A DNA stretch of 64,000 nt, taken from NCBI GenBank assembly GCA_902706235.1, contig CACSJR010000007.1, forward strand, positions 62,001 through 126,000, given 5' to 3'. This DNA comes from Citrobacter sp. 18056 (lineage in GTDB: Bacteria; Pseudomonadota; Gammaproteobacteria; Enterobacterales; Enterobacteriaceae). Below, one piece after another: positions 21,130 through 31,849 of the stretch. The translations under genes and the position numbers were made by a program. Every line of letters begins with the position of its first letter. Within the stretch, counting starts at the first letter, position 1. The notes below the pieces were generated by a model, which worked only from the letters and a program-made list of their open reading frames with translations, ran no database searches and had not been told where the DNA came from.

Positions 21130-21235
21130 ATCTGGTTACCCCTATGAAGACTACTGTTTTTATAATGAGCGCCGATGCCGGAGATGTCACCGGATAAGAT
21201 CAAAAACGGGGTAAAAAAGAGGATATACCGAGCGG

Positions 21236-21263
21236 GAAATACTCCCCTCCGGGCGGAGGGGAG
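21236..21263 (-). terminator. Probable ycaR-kdsB terminator
   Basis: A perfect nine-base G+C-rich stem CTCCCCTCC/GGAGGGGAG (21242-21250 and 21255-21263) with a four-base loop lies just past the kdsB stop. The minus-strand tail, TATTTCCCG, is only weakly T-rich. Confidence 0.6.
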
Positions 21264-21270
21264 AAGGCGA

Positions 21271-22017
21271 TTAGCGCAGTTCTGCGCGCACGCGAGCGAG
21301 ATCTTCAGGGGTATCAACCCCAGTGCCAGGGACTTCTTTCGCCACGGCAACATGGATTTTTTCGCCATACCACAGCACGCGCAGCTGTTCGAGCATTTCG
21401 ATTTGCTCGAGCGGACTCGGTGCCCAGTTGACGTAACGACGAATGAAACCCGCACGGTAGCCGTAGATACCAATGTGGCGCAGCAGTGTGTCACCAATGG
21501 CGTCACGGCTTTGAGCGAAACGGTCACGATCCCACGGAATAGTGGCGCGGGAGAAATAGAGCGCGTAGCCTTGCGCGTCCATCACGACTTTGACCGCATT
21601 AGGATTGAAGGCTTCTTCCGCATCGTGAATTGGCACTGCGAGCGTCGCCATTCCAGACTGGCTGGCGGCCAGATTTTCAGCAACCTGGCGAATGATGACC
21701 GGCGGGATCATCGGCTCATCACCCTGAACGTTGACGATCAGCGTGTCATCGCTGAATCCACATTTTTCCACCACTTCGGCCAGACGTTCGGTCCCGGACT
21801 GGTGATCGGCGCGGGTCATGCACACTTCGCCGCCTGCGGCCTCGACTGCGCGCGCGACGTCTTCATTATCCGTCGCAACGATAATGCGCTCAGCGCCAGA
21901 CTCACGTGCTCTTTCAAGCACATGCACAATCATTGGCTTGCCGTTAATGTCCTGCAGCGGTTTGCCCGGCAGACGGGTGGACGCATAACGCGCGGGAATG
22001 ATGACGACAAAACTCAT
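21271..22017 (-). CDS. kdsB: CMP-KDO synthetase
   Basis: 3-deoxy-manno-octulosonate cytidylyltransferase. It activates KDO with CTP before transfer to lipid A in LPS core synthesis. The 248 residues match E. coli. The nucleotide-binding motif [14 protein letters not shown] is at residues 9-22, and [11 protein letters not shown] is the metal and substrate site. ATG at 22017 overlaps the ycaR stop (ATGA), so translation is coupled to ycaR. Confidence 0.97.
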   Translation of the reverse strand: MSFVVIIPARYASTRLPGKPLQDINGKPMIVHVLERARESGAERIIVATDNEDVARAVEAAGGEVCMTRADHQSGTERLAEVVEKCGFSDDTLIVNVQGDEPMIPPVIIRQVAENLAASQSGMATLAVPIHDAEEAFNPNAVKVVMDAQGYALYFSRATIPWDRDRFAQSRDAIGDTLLRHIGIYGYRAGFIRRYVNWAPSPLEQIEMLEQLRVLWYGEKIHVAVAKEVPGTGVDTPEDLARVRAELR

Positions 22018-22196
22018 GGATGGCTCTCTTCTGCGCTCAATGGACGGGCTTCGTTTTCCAGCAGGACGGGAATTCCGTCACGCAGCGGGAAAGCCAGGCT
22101 GTCGAGTTTGCAGATAAGCTCTTGCTTATCCTGACTGTAATAGAGCTTCCCGTTGCAGACCGGACAAGCGATGATTTCAAGTAAGCGGTGATCCAT
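22014..22196 (-). CDS. ycaR: YcaR, Trm112-like small protein
   Basis: A 60-residue Trm112p-like (UPF0434) protein. ATG at 22196 gives [18 protein letters not shown], the family start, and the open frame upstream is not conserved. There is one CxxC (CPVC), and a second cysteine occurs alone in ELICKLD, so a complete zinc site within one chain is doubtful. Its function is not established to my knowledge. The stop overlaps the kdsB start by four bases, as in E. coli. Confidence 0.93.
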   Translation of the reverse strand: MDHRLLEIIACPVCNGKLYYSQDKQELICKLDSLAFPLRDGIPVLLENEARPLSAEESHP

Positions 22197-22250
22197 AGTT
22201 CCTCCAGATGGACCGAAAAAGTATCTGTCGCAGCATAGCACAGAGCCCGT

Positions 22251-23480
22251 TTATGCGGCGTCAATTTCCCATCCCTTTGGCTGAGCGTTGAAAAGTTCAG
22301 CAGGTCGATGGTTGAGTACCACGCGTCCGGCCCCCTGCCAGCGCGCAAAATCATTGATGGCCTGCATCAGACCTTTTTCCAGCGTCTGGCTCACCCGCAC
22401 GCCGTCCTGCAAATAGACGGCAAAGATTTCCAGCACGCCGGTTTTGCGGTGCATTTTGCTGTCCATTCGCCCCACCAGTTTTCCCTGGTGCAGTAACGGC
22501 AGAACAAAATAACCAAACTGGCGCTTAGATGCGGGCGTGTAGCATTCAAGCCGATAGGTGAAATCGAAAAGCTGCTCAGCGCGCCTGCGGTCCCAGACTA
22601 CAGGGTCAAATGGCGAAAGCACCGCGCTGTGGGTGGCAGTCAATTTTCCCGCCTGCGCTTCCTTGAGCAGAGGCTGTAAATCAGCATGCAGCCACATCGG
22701 CCCAAGCCCTTTGACATCAACCGGAATTATTAGCCCCTCTTCTTGCCAGCGTGCAAGTAAAGCAGGCAACGAAGGCTGTCGTAAACGGTAGTAATCCGCC
22801 AGCCACTGGCCGCGAAAAATCCCGAGACTGCGGGCGCTGTTTTGCAGCATTAATTCTTCGGCCTGTTCCTGAGCGAGCAGATCACGCTCGTCGTCCCAGT
22901 GCGGCATCACCCGGGAGGTCAAATCATATATACGCTGGAAATTATGGCGACCAATTACCATTACTTTCCCGGCAGTGAACAGCCCTTCCAGATGGCGCTT
23001 GTGCGGCTTCCATTCCCACCAGCCGCTGGCACCTTTACGGGGATGCTCAAAATCCGCCGAGCGAACCGGCCCGTTTTGCTGAATGTGTTCGATGAGCAGC
23101 TCTATTTCAGCGGCATGTTCCACCATCCACTCTTTGCGATACTTCCAGCCCATCTTGTCGGGCGAAAGCATTCGATGGCGCATCAGTGAAAAGTCACTTC
23201 TCGGTAAAAAGCAGGCCTCATGGGCCCAGTACTCCATCAGCTCTCCCCGGTTTAACGCCTCGTCCAGCCATTGTGATGGAAAACTGCCCAGGCGACTGAA
23301 TAACACCAGCCAGGGGCTGCGCGCAACGACGTTGATGGTGTCGATTTGCAGTAAGGACATACGCTGAATGGTAGAAAGAATGTCACCCGGTTTCGGGCGA
23401 CGACGGGGCTTTTTGAGTAACCCCTGAGCGGCAAGATGAAGATGGCGTGCGGCAGTTAGTGAAAGCGTTACTTCTGACAT
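22251..23480 (-). CDS. ycaQ: DNA interstrand-crosslink glycosylase YcaQ
   Basis: HTH_42/AlkX-family DNA glycosylase that unhooks interstrand crosslinks and bulky N7-guanine adducts. The 409 residues match E. coli YcaQ (410). The catalytic Q-hydrophobic-D motif is QID at residues 45-47 (MSLLQIDTINVV). Winged-helix features run through the protein, with the conserved blocks LSPFDPVVWDRRR and FGYFVLPLL. ATG at 23480 follows GAGGA. It lies between the lpxK and ycaR units on the same strand. Confidence 0.95.
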   Translation of the reverse strand: MSEVTLSLTAARHLHLAAQGLLKKPRRRPKPGDILSTIQRMSLLQIDTINVVARSPWLVLFSRLGSFPSQWLDEALNRGELMEYWAHEACFLPRSDFSLMRHRMLSPDKMGWKYRKEWMVEHAAEIELLIEHIQQNGPVRSADFEHPRKGASGWWEWKPHKRHLEGLFTAGKVMVIGRHNFQRIYDLTSRVMPHWDDERDLLAQEQAEELMLQNSARSLGIFRGQWLADYYRLRQPSLPALLARWQEEGLIIPVDVKGLGPMWLHADLQPLLKEAQAGKLTATHSAVLSPFDPVVWDRRRAEQLFDFTYRLECYTPASKRQFGYFVLPLLHQGKLVGRMDSKMHRKTGVLEIFAVYLQDGVRVSQTLEKGLMQAINDFARWQGAGRVVLNHRPAELFNAQPKGWEIDAA

Positions 23481-23521
23481 TCGAAGTCCTCGTCAGCTCT
23501 GCCTGCGCCGCGTACGATACG

Positions 23522-24502
23522 CTAGCGTTGTGCCAGGCTCACCAGTTTCTGAATCAACCGTGGAGCCTGCTCGTCGTCAAAGACGGCATCCACCGGTAAA
23601 TACCACCAGTTTTCTTCGGCAAAAGCGCGACACTTGACCGCGTCTTTTTCCGTCATTACCAGCGTTTGTTTCTGTTCCGCGAGCGCTTGTACATCCGCTG
23701 CGCTTAACGCCTGATGATCGCCCAGCGCGACAGTTTTCACCGGCTGCACGCCGCAGCTTTCAAGGGTGGCAAAAAAACGCGGAGGATGACCAATTCCGGC
23801 CATAGCGACAACGTCCTTCAGCAAAGAGACGCTACGTTTTTCGCCCGTTTTGAGGTTAACGGCCATGCCAGGGCGCAGCTGCATCGGGATTTCACCCGCA
23901 CGCGGTACGCCGCCATTGACGATAACCGCATCCACGCTTTTCAGACGTGAAGCGCGTTCGCGCATCGGACCGGCGGGTAACCACCAGCCATTGCCAAAAC
24001 GACGGACACCATCAATCACAACGATTTCAACATCACGTGCGAGACGATAATGCTGGAGACCATCGTCGGTGATGATGATTTGCAAGTCGTGAGCTGCCAG
24101 CAATGCCTGAACAGCCTCACTACGGTCAGGGGAAACGGCGACGGGCGCCCCGGTACGTTGATAAATCAACACCGGTTCATCGCCCGCTTCGTCAGTGGTG
24201 GTGTCTGCCGTTAACAGCAACGGATAATGGGATGCTTTGCCGCCGTAGCCTCGAGAAACGACGCCCGCTTTAATGCCGTGCTGCTGAAGTTGCTCCACCA
24301 GCCAGATAGCTACTGGCGTTTTACCGTTACCGCCTGCGGTGAGATTCCCCACCACCGCAACTGGAACCGGCGCACGCCAGGCTTTCTTAATACCTAAACG
24401 ATAGCTGAGACGAATGACGCCGCTCGCCAGGCCATATAGCCAGGAGAGCGGCAACAGCAGCAGCCAAAGCGGGGATTCGCCAGACCAGATACGTGCGATC
24501 AT
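23522..24502 (-). CDS. lpxK: Tetraacyldisaccharide 4'-kinase
   Basis: Membrane-associated kinase that phosphorylates the 4' position of the lipid A disaccharide, making lipid IVA. It has 326 residues (E. coli 328). An N-terminal amphipathic or membrane segment ([19 protein letters not shown]) precedes an unusual Walker [11 protein letters not shown], at residues 53-62, and [12 protein letters not shown] is the catalytic Asp region. ATG at 24502 overlaps the msbA stop by four bases, so the lipid A kinase and lipid A flippase are co-translated. Confidence 0.97.
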   Translation of the reverse strand: MIARIWSGESPLWLLLLPLSWLYGLASGVIRLSYRLGIKKAWRAPVPVAVVGNLTAGGNGKTPVAIWLVEQLQQHGIKAGVVSRGYGGKASHYPLLLTADTTTDEAGDEPVLIYQRTGAPVAVSPDRSEAVQALLAAHDLQIIITDDGLQHYRLARDVEIVVIDGVRRFGNGWWLPAGPMRERASRLKSVDAVIVNGGVPRAGEIPMQLRPGMAVNLKTGEKRSVSLLKDVVAMAGIGHPPRFFATLESCGVQPVKTVALGDHQALSAADVQALAEQKQTLVMTEKDAVKCRAFAEENWWYLPVDAVFDDEQAPRLIQKLVSLAQR

Positions 24503-26247
24503 TGCCCAAATTGCATTTTATGCAGCTGAGCATACACGCCGCGATGTTCCAGCAAATCCTGGTGACTACCGCGCTCCACGATGCGTCCATCTTCGACGAC
24601 GACAATTTCATCGGCTTTTTCGATGGTGGACAGTCGGTGAGCGATCACCAGAGAAGTACGGTTTTTCTGCAGTTCATCCAACGCGGCCTGAATAGCACGT
24701 TCGGACTCGGTATCCAGGGCTGACGTGGCTTCATCCAGAATCAGGATCGGGCTATCACGCAGCAGCGCACGGGCAATGGCGATACGCTGACGCTGACCGC
24801 CGGAAAGCAGCACGCCATTCTCACCAATTACCGTATCCAGACCGTTATCCATCTTATTAATGAAGTCCATGGCGTAGGCCATTGTCGCGGCCTTCTCAAT
24901 ATCTTCACGGCTGTAAAGGTCGGTGCGAGCGTAAGCAATGTTGTTCGCCACGGTATCGTTGAACAGATGAACGTTCTGCGAAACCAGCGCCACCTGGTCG
25001 CGTAACGATGCCAGGGTATATTCGCGAATATCATGCCCGTCAAGCACGATGCTCCCGTTATCCACATCGTAGAAACGTGTGATCAGGCTCGCGATGGTAG
25101 ACTTGCCTGAACCGGAACGTCCCACCAGTGCGACTGTTTTTCCTTCAGGAACATGCAGATTGATGTCACGCAGCGCAGGCACTTCGCGGCCTGGATACGT
25201 AAAGGTGACGTCTTTAAATTCGAGATTACCCTTCGCACGTTCAACAACGCGAGTACCTTCGTCTTTTTCTTGCTCGGTATCGAGGATAGCGAACAGTGTC
25301 TGGCATGCAGCCATACCGCGCTGGAACTGGGCATTGACGTTAGTCAGAGACTTCAGTGGACGCATCAGCGCAATCATCGAAGAGAACACGACGGTGATGG
25401 TACCCGCGGTCAACGTTTCCATCACGCTCGGGAAGCTCGCCGCATAGAGAACAAAGGCCAGCGCCAGCGACGCAATCAGCTGAATGATAGGGTCAGAGAT
25501 TGAAGAAGCAGAAACCATCTTCATGCCCTGCAAACGCATTTTATTGCTGACTTTATCGAAACGCTTGGTCTCAACACCCTGTCCGCCAAACATCAGGACT
25601 TCTTTATGTCCTTTCAGCATTTGCTCCGCACTGGTAGTCACCTGCCCCATCGTGTTTTGCATATTTTTACTGATGCTTCGGAAACGCTTGGAGACGATAC
25701 GAATAGCGAAAGAAACGATCGGGGCCAGGACGATAAGGATCACCGACAGCTGCCAGCTGTACCAGAACATCATGATGAACAGGCCAATAATCGAGGCCCC
25801 TTCACGCACGACGGTAATCAGCGCGCTGGAAGAAGATGAAGCAACCTGTTCGGAGTCATAGGTGATACGTGACAGCAAAGTACCGGTCGACTGTTTGTCG
25901 AAAAACGAGACCGGCATACCCATCATATGGCCGAAAAGGCGGCGGCGCATGGTCATGACCACTTTTCCTGAAACCCAGGAAATACAATAACTTGAAACGT
26001 AACTGGTGATACCACGAAGGATCATCAGTCCGATCACAACCAGCGGCATCCACAGCAGCACAGAGCGATCCGTTTTACCAAAACCATCGTCCAGTAATGG
26101 TTTGAGAAGCGACAGCATAAAGGTGTCACTGGCAGCGTTAAGAATTAACGCGACCGCCGATACGATTAGGCCAGCTTTAAAAGGCGCAATCGTTGGCCAA
26201 AGTCGGCGGAAAGTCTGCCACGTGGAGAGATCTTTGTCGTTCTGCAT
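24499..26247 (-). CDS. msbA: Lipid A flippase MsbA
   Basis: Homodimeric ABC exporter that flips core-lipid A across the inner membrane. The 582 residues are the E. coli length. Six membrane segments fill about residues 20-320. The ATPase domain has Walker [10 protein letters not shown] (about 376-384), signature LSGGQRQR, Walker [12 protein letters not shown] and switch His in VIAHRL. ATG at 26247. It lies 36 bp downstream of ycaI and overlaps lpxK. Confidence 0.98.
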   Translation of the reverse strand: MQNDKDLSTWQTFRRLWPTIAPFKAGLIVSAVALILNAASDTFMLSLLKPLLDDGFGKTDRSVLLWMPLVVIGLMILRGITSYVSSYCISWVSGKVVMTMRRRLFGHMMGMPVSFFDKQSTGTLLSRITYDSEQVASSSSSALITVVREGASIIGLFIMMFWYSWQLSVILIVLAPIVSFAIRIVSKRFRSISKNMQNTMGQVTTSAEQMLKGHKEVLMFGGQGVETKRFDKVSNKMRLQGMKMVSASSISDPIIQLIASLALAFVLYAASFPSVMETLTAGTITVVFSSMIALMRPLKSLTNVNAQFQRGMAACQTLFAILDTEQEKDEGTRVVERAKGNLEFKDVTFTYPGREVPALRDINLHVPEGKTVALVGRSGSGKSTIASLITRFYDVDNGSIVLDGHDIREYTLASLRDQVALVSQNVHLFNDTVANNIAYARTDLYSREDIEKAATMAYAMDFINKMDNGLDTVIGENGVLLSGGQRQRIAIARALLRDSPILILDEATSALDTESERAIQAALDELQKNRTSLVIAHRLSTIEKADEIVVVEDGRIVERGSHQDLLEHRGVYAQLHKMQFGQ

Positions 26248-26283
26248 TCAAAAAACCAGCTTATGTTGAGATAGCCGCACATT

Positions 26284-28545
26284 CTACCCGTTATCACCAG
26301 CATCGCCAAACCACTGATGATACCAACGGGGGTATATTTGATCGCGTAAGCTATGGATTTGCCAACCTTCTGGTGAAAAGTTGACCGTAACCTGTCCCTG
26401 GTGAGGCGTATCGAACCAGCGATAATGCTGTTGGCTGTAACGCGTTTTCACCTTTGGGGATGGAAAATGCCAGGCATTGTACCGCGCCATCGAAGCCAGC
26501 GCGGCCTGCCCATCAATCCGTTGAAGCAATGCTAACGAAGATGATGTCGAGCTGCCATGATGTGGCACCTGAACAAGTGTAGACGCAAGATGCTGCCAGT
26601 AATGACTGAGCATTGACATTTCTGCCGATATTTCAATATCTCCCGTCAATAAAACGCTATAGCGCCCGTCATCGACCCGAACGACACACGAGCGGTTATT
26701 GCCTTTATCCATTGTGCCTGACAACGGCCAGACCGCACGGAACGTCAGTCCCTCCCAGCGCCAGCTTTCCCCTCGAAAACAAGGGAGATGCCCTTCCCAC
26801 TGTAACGGGCTTCTGACCCACAGTGCAGGCCAGGTTTTCAGCAGCGTTTCCAGCCCCCCACGATGGTCGAGATGTTCGTGACTAAGAACGATGCCTTCTG
26901 GCTGTAGATGATGCCAGCGCAGCCAAGGGATAATGAGCTGTTGAGCACTGTCCCCCCCGGGCCAGGCAAGCCCGGTGTCATAGAGCAGCGCTTTACCGTT
27001 TCGGGTAATGACGATGGACAATCCCTGCCCCACATCCAGCATGGTTACAGACCACGTTTGAGGTGGTGGCTGGCGCCAGAGTGGGAAAGTAAGCAGAGTT
27101 CCACATGCCAGTATTGAAGCAGGCCATCTCGTACAGCCATTGAGTCGCCAGAGGATAATGACCAGCCACGGTATCACTACAATGCCCTGCCAGCGATAAT
27201 CGATATCTTGCCATCCCTGAGGAAGTGCACGCAAAAACCAAAACAAGCCTTCGAGCAGGCAATCGGCTAACAGCCAGATATAATTTTCCATTGTCGCCGG
27301 TCCGGTAAAATGCAGCACAACACCGGCCAGTAAAAGCGGAATTTCACCCAGCGTCACCAAAGGCACGGCCACAAGATTGGCGGGCAGAGATGTCCAGGAC
27401 ATGCCGTGAAATATGCTCACTTGCAATGGAAGCAGAAGCAGCATCAGTCCCAACTGTAAATGCACTAACGAAATCAGCCCCTTTATTATGACGTTACATT
27501 GCAGGCGAAGGGGTGGCATCCACTGATACCAGAAGATCAACGTTGCAACGGCAAAAGCCGATAACCACAGGCTTTGCGTCAGAATGGCCAAAGGATCCAA
27601 CACCAGGATTGCGGCGATACAGCACAGCCATACTTCCCATGGAGTCCATCGACGACCACTTAAGCGCAGCAGCAGCCAGACTCCGGCCGCGATAATGGAG
27701 CGCAGAGCCGGAGGCTGTAATCCACTTAACCACGCGTACATCAGCGCCAGAAGAAAGCTGGCGCAAAGGGGCATTCGCCAGCCAATCCAGCGGCATGGTA
27801 GCACTCTCTGTATACCTCGTATCAAGACCCAACCCATCATCGCCACCAGAGAAATATGCAATCCGGAAATCGCCATCAGATGCGAGGTTCCCGTTTCTTG
27901 AAGCAGACGTTTTATTTCCGCGGGAACATCTGCACGCTCGCCAACGGCCAAAGCCAGCATGACGTGTTGCCACGGATAAGGTTCGAGTGCGTTCGCCAAT
28001 GCGGAGACTAACTGCGACCGTATGCTGCACTGACCGTCTACTCTATTCGCCTGCGTAAAGCGCCCGGTTAATGGACGATGTAATGAAAGCGCATGGCGCT
28101 GACCGTCAAACATGCCCTCATTGAGTAAACCGTGTACCGCCCGGGCTTTAATGGTCATTTGCCAGATTTGCCCCACGCAGCCCTTTTCCGGCAGTGCCTG
28201 ACCATAAAGAACGATACCTGGTGCAGGGATTTGTCGCTGGCCGTTAATCCGCAGCAGTTTGCCGTAATATGTGGTTTCACCGTCTATGGCGGCGATCTCC
28301 ACTTCTGCCTGTAGCGGTCTCCCGGATAGCGTATTTGCCGGAATGATAATCTTCTGCGCAGCAAAAACACCCCAGCAGAAAAAGAGCGCAGTGAGCCCCA
28401 CGATTCTGAAGCGCCGGGCATTAATGACAAACGCAATTGCTCCTAACGTAATCGTGCCAGCAACATCTATCGACGGTAATTGGGGTAACCAAAACAATGG
28501 GCAAATGCCGATGATGGCGCTGATGGCTATTGTGGGTAATCGCAT
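26284..28545 (-). CDS. ycaI: ComEC/Rec2-like DNA-uptake channel protein
   Basis: A 753-residue polytopic inner-membrane protein (E. coli YcaI 754) of the ComEC family, which carries single-stranded DNA across the membrane in naturally competent bacteria. It has an N-terminal membrane pair and OB-like domain, a Competence domain with many transmembrane segments (about 200-480), and a C-terminal metallo-beta-lactamase domain with SHEHLDHRGG and HHGSSTSSS. ATG at 28545 follows GGGAGGTG. It is the first gene before msbA-lpxK. Natural competence is not shown for most enterics, so its role here is uncertain. Confidence 0.93.
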   Translation of the reverse strand: MRLPTIAISAIIGICPLFWLPQLPSIDVAGTITLGAIAFVINARRFRIVGLTALFFCWGVFAAQKIIIPANTLSGRPLQAEVEIAAIDGETTYYGKLLRINGQRQIPAPGIVLYGQALPEKGCVGQIWQMTIKARAVHGLLNEGMFDGQRHALSLHRPLTGRFTQANRVDGQCSIRSQLVSALANALEPYPWQHVMLALAVGERADVPAEIKRLLQETGTSHLMAISGLHISLVAMMGWVLIRGIQRVLPCRWIGWRMPLCASFLLALMYAWLSGLQPPALRSIIAAGVWLLLRLSGRRWTPWEVWLCCIAAILVLDPLAILTQSLWLSAFAVATLIFWYQWMPPLRLQCNVIIKGLISLVHLQLGLMLLLLPLQVSIFHGMSWTSLPANLVAVPLVTLGEIPLLLAGVVLHFTGPATMENYIWLLADCLLEGLFWFLRALPQGWQDIDYRWQGIVVIPWLVIILWRLNGCTRWPASILACGTLLTFPLWRQPPPQTWSVTMLDVGQGLSIVITRNGKALLYDTGLAWPGGDSAQQLIIPWLRWHHLQPEGIVLSHEHLDHRGGLETLLKTWPALWVRSPLQWEGHLPCFRGESWRWEGLTFRAVWPLSGTMDKGNNRSCVVRVDDGRYSVLLTGDIEISAEMSMLSHYWQHLASTLVQVPHHGSSTSSSLALLQRIDGQAALASMARYNAWHFPSPKVKTRYSQQHYRWFDTPHQGQVTVNFSPEGWQIHSLRDQIYPRWYHQWFGDAGDNG

Positions 28546-28720
28546 GACACCTCCCTGTCGCGAGCAGTCTCATGCTTTCAAGTTTGTGTGTCTTTAGACA
28601 AATACAGACGTTGCGAGGAGGCTTCCAGGAAATCGATGTTGTTGCAAAGAGCGCATTGTGCTTTCCGGGGCGTGTTCCAAAACCCTGGTGGCCACCTCAC
28701 GAAAGGTACGTATTCCAGAA

Positions 28721-28747
28721 ACGAAAAAAGCACCCTGTGGGTGCTTT
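28721..28747 (-). terminator. ihfB terminator
   Basis: A perfect stem AAAGCACCC/GGGTGCTTT (28727-28735 and 28739-28747) with loop TGT. On the minus strand it runs into TTTTTTCG, 36 bases past the ihfB stop. Confidence 0.9.
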
Positions 28748-28782
28748 CATCTCGTTCAAGTTTTGCGGAAACCTGCAATAAC

Positions 28783-29067
28783 TCAATCGTAAATATTGGC
28801 GCGATCGCGCAATTCTTTCCCCGGCTTAAAGTGCGGAACGTATTTACCTTCCAGCTCGACTTTATCGCCTGTTTTCGGGTTACGCCCAACACGTGGGGCG
28901 CGGTAATGCAAAGAGAAACTACCGAAACCGCGGATTTCAATGCGCTCGCCCTGGGCTAGCGTAGAGGCCATATGTTCCAGCATCTCTTTCACAGCATCTT
29001 CAACCGCTTTCGCAGGGATGTGAGATTGCTGGCTTGCAAGTCTTTCGATGAGCTCTGACTTGGTCAT
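28783..29067 (-). CDS. ihfB: Integration host factor subunit beta
   Basis: Beta subunit of the DNA-bending heterodimer IHF, used in site-specific recombination, sigma-54 promoters and nucleoid architecture. The 94 residues are the family length. The beta-arm with the intercalating proline region is [23 protein letters not shown] at 29067 follows GGAGGAATC. It lies downstream of rpsA, separated by a hairpin. IHF may also act within this window, since focA-pfl and ompF are IHF targets in E. coli. Confidence 0.98.
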   Translation of the reverse strand: MTKSELIERLASQQSHIPAKAVEDAVKEMLEHMASTLAQGERIEIRGFGSFSLHYRAPRVGRNPKTGDKVELEGKYVPHFKPGKELRDRANIYD

Positions 29068-29111
29068 GATTCCTCCGGTTTCCTTTCAGGAAAGTATAAG
29101 CTAACAGCTTG

Positions 29112-29140
29112 AACAAGGGCGGCCGTAGCCGCCCTTTGTT
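29112..29140 (-). terminator. Hairpin terminator after rpsA
   Basis: A perfect nine-base stem AAGGGCGGC/GCCGCCCTT (29115-29123 and 29128-29136) with a four-base loop. The minus-strand tail TTGTTC is only modestly T-rich, so some read-through into ihfB is likely. Confidence 0.65.
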
Positions 29141-29196
29141 GTTGATTACAGGACGAATCCTGCAATCTGTCAAGTTACTCGTGAAGAGTGACCTGA

Positions 29197-30870
29197 TTAC
29201 TCGCCTTTAGCTGCTTTAAATGCTTCAGCCATAGCGTTGGAGAAGTTGCTTTCTTCCTGTTTGTTGTTAACAGTAGCGATTGCATCTTTCTCGTCAGCTT
29301 CGTCTTTAGCACGTACAGACAGGCTGATTGCACGGTTCTTACGGTCAACACCGGTGAATTTAGCTTCAACGTCGTCGCCTACGTTCAGAACCAGAGTTGC
29401 ATCTTCAACGCGGTCACGTGATGCTTCAGAAGCACGCAGGTAACCTTCAACGCCGTCAGCCAGTTCTACGGTTGCGCCTTTAGCGTCAACTGCAGTCACT
29501 TTACCGTTAACGATAGCGCCTTTCTTGTTCAGAGCAACCCAGTTGTTGAACGGATCTTCAGCCAGCTGTTTCACGCCCAGGGAGATGCGCTCACGCTCTG
29601 CGTCAACCTGCAGAACAACGGCAGCGATTTCGTCGCCTTTCTTGTATTCACGAACTGCTTCTTCGCCTGCAACGTTCCAGGAGATGTCAGACAGGTGAAC
29701 CAGGCCGTCGATGCCGCCGTCCAGGCCGATGAAGATACCGAAGTCAGTGATAGACTTGATTTTACCTTCAACGCGGTCGCCCTTGTTGTGGGTTTCTGCG
29801 AATAGCTGCCATGGGTTAGATTTGCACTGCTTCAGACCCAGGGAGATACGACGACGTTCTTCGTCGATGTCCAGAACCATAACTTCCACTACATCACCAA
29901 CGTTAACAACTTTGGATGGGTGGATGTTTTTGTTGGTCCAGTCCATTTCGGAAACGTGTACCAGGCCTTCAACGCCTTCTTCGATTTCAACGAAGCAGCC
30001 GTAGTCGGTCAGGTTGGTCACGCGACCAGTCAGTTTGGTACCTTCTGGGTAACGCTTAGCGATAGCTACCCATGGATCTTCGCCCAGCTGCTTCAGACCC
30101 AGAGAAACACGGGTACGCTCGCGGTCGAACTTCAGCACTTTAACAGTGATTTCGTCGCCAACGTTCACGATTTCGCTTGGGTGTTTAACGCGTTTCCACG
30201 CCATGTCAGTGATGTGCAGCAGGCCGTCTACGCCGCCCAGGTCAACGAATGCGCCGTAGTCAGTGAGGTTCTTAACGATACCTTTAACTTCCATGCCTTC
30301 CTGGAGGTTTTCGAGCAGCTGATCACGTTCTGCGCTGTTTTCGGATTCGATAACGGCACGACGGGAAACAACAACGTTGTTACGCTTCTGGTCCAGCTTG
30401 ATAACTTTGAACTCAAGCTCTTTGCCTTCCAGGTGCAGCGTATCGCGAACTGGACGCACGTCTACCAGTGAACCTGGCAGGAACGCACGAATACCGTTCA
30501 GCTCAACAGTGAAGCCACCTTTAACTTTGCCGTTGATAACACCAACAACAGTTTCAGCGTCTTCGTATGCTTTTTCCAGCGTGATCCAAGCTTCATGACG
30601 CTTAGCTTTCTCACGGGACAGCAGGGTTTCGCCGAAGCCGTCTTCTACTGCGTCCAGCGCAACGTCAACTTCGTCACCGACCTGGATTTCCAGCTCGCCC
30701 TGGGCGTTTTTGAACTGCTCTGCCGGGATGGCGGATTCAGATTTCAGACCGGCGTCAACCAGTACGATATCTTTATCGATAGCAACAACAACACCACGAA
30801 CGATGGAACCCGGACGGGTTTCGATTGTTTTTAAGGATTCTTCAAATAGTTGAGCAAAAGATTCAGTCAT
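29197..30870 (-). CDS. rpsA: 30S ribosomal protein S1
   Basis: The large acidic ribosomal protein that captures mRNA and is also an RNA chaperone. The 557 residues match E. coli. Six S1 (OB-fold) repeats are recognisable, with typical phrases such as [39 protein letters not shown] and [18 protein letters not shown]. The first two bind the ribosome. ATG at 30870 has no strong Shine-Dalgarno (GAAGATTAAAC), as in E. coli, where rpsA start-site structure allows autoregulation. cmk lies upstream on the same strand. Confidence 0.98.
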   Translation of the reverse strand: MTESFAQLFEESLKTIETRPGSIVRGVVVAIDKDIVLVDAGLKSESAIPAEQFKNAQGELEIQVGDEVDVALDAVEDGFGETLLSREKAKRHEAWITLEKAYEDAETVVGVINGKVKGGFTVELNGIRAFLPGSLVDVRPVRDTLHLEGKELEFKVIKLDQKRNNVVVSRRAVIESENSAERDQLLENLQEGMEVKGIVKNLTDYGAFVDLGGVDGLLHITDMAWKRVKHPSEIVNVGDEITVKVLKFDRERTRVSLGLKQLGEDPWVAIAKRYPEGTKLTGRVTNLTDYGCFVEIEEGVEGLVHVSEMDWTNKNIHPSKVVNVGDVVEVMVLDIDEERRRISLGLKQCKSNPWQLFAETHNKGDRVEGKIKSITDFGIFIGLDGGIDGLVHLSDISWNVAGEEAVREYKKGDEIAAVVLQVDAERERISLGVKQLAEDPFNNWVALNKKGAIVNGKVTAVDAKGATVELADGVEGYLRASEASRDRVEDATLVLNVGDDVEAKFTGVDRKNRAISLSVRAKDEADEKDAIATVNNKQEESNFSNAMAEAFKAAKGE

Positions 30871-30994
30871 GTTTAATCTTCGAAGTTAGATTTAACGTCC
30901 ACCTGACACCATGTCGGATGGGGTTGTTTAACATACCCGCTCACAATCCATTGCAGCGGGGGTACTACAAATTCGGAGGCTCGCTTATCTTTAA

Positions 30995-31678
30995 TCAGAC
31001 AGCAGCCAGTTTTTGGCGCGCGTATTGTAACGCTTTTTCAATCACTTGCTCAATGCTTAATCGTGTTGAATCCAGGACTAAAGCATCAGCAGCGGGAACT
31101 AACGGTGCCACCGCACGGTTGCGGTCACGGTCATCGCGTTCCTTTATCTCGACCAAAAGGCGTTCAAAGTTAACACTAAAGCCCTTTTCCTGCAACTGAA
31201 GCATACGGCGTTGGGCACGTTCTTCCGGGGAAGCGTCGAGGAAAATCTTGACCGGCGCATCGGTAAACACCACGGTTCCCATGTCGCGTCCGTCGGCAAT
31301 CAGGCCCGGGGCTTCACGGAATGCACGCTGGCGACGTAACAACGCTTCGCGTACGCGCGGGAACGCTGCCACCTGAGAGGCCGCATTTGCTACTTCCTGA
31401 GTGCGGATTTCACCACTAACGTCTTCACCCTCGAGGATAACCTCAAGGTTACCGTCGGTAGAAACAAAACGAACATCCAGATGTGCCGCCAGTGGGACCA
31501 GTGCTTCTTCGGAGGTCACGTCGACGTGATGATGTAATGCCGCCAGAGCCAGGACGCGATAAATAGCGCCAGAATCCAGCAGGTGCCATTGCAGTGCTTC
31601 CGCCATGGCTTTGCACAGCGTGCCTTTTCCGGCACCGCTAGGCCCGTCAATGGTAATTACCGGGGCAATTGCCGTCAT
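30995..31678 (-). CDS. cmk: Cytidylate kinase
   Basis: Phosphorylates CMP and dCMP with ATP, recycling nucleotides from RNA turnover and from CMP-KDO and phospholipid synthesis. ATG at 31678, seven bases after AGGAG, gives 227 residues, the E. coli length ([15 protein letters not shown]). An in-frame start five codons upstream overlaps the Shine-Dalgarno and is rejected. The P-loop is GPSGAGKGT at residues 12-20, with [14 protein letters not shown] and the lid region RDDRDRNR following. It lies upstream of rpsA, an arrangement conserved in enterics. Confidence 0.97.
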   Translation of the reverse strand: MTAIAPVITIDGPSGAGKGTLCKAMAEALQWHLLDSGAIYRVLALAALHHHVDVTSEEALVPLAAHLDVRFVSTDGNLEVILEGEDVSGEIRTQEVANAASQVAAFPRVREALLRRQRAFREAPGLIADGRDMGTVVFTDAPVKIFLDASPEERAQRRMLQLQEKGFSVNFERLLVEIKERDDRDRNRAVAPLVPAADALVLDSTRLSIEQVIEKALQYARQKLAAV

Positions 31679-31811
31679 CGTACTCTCCTTCAATCAGGGC
31701 GTCTTTTACTTAAACGCCGCGCATTATACTCGCCAAAGCGCCAGTCCGTTAATGTTGCGTGCAAAATGCGGAATAATGGCTACCTATTGAACAATATTTG
31801 GGCAAGTATAA

Positions 31812-31832
31812 TAGGCTGGCGGCGAACCAGCC
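31812..31832 (-). terminator. Weak hairpin after ycaL
   Basis: The stem GGCTGG/CCAGCC (31814-31819 and 31827-31832), with a seven-base loop, is followed on the minus strand by TATTATACTT. It lies 18 bases past the ycaL stop and is a possible weak terminator. Confidence 0.45.
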
Positions 31833-31849
31833 CGAAAGGTAACAAGGAT

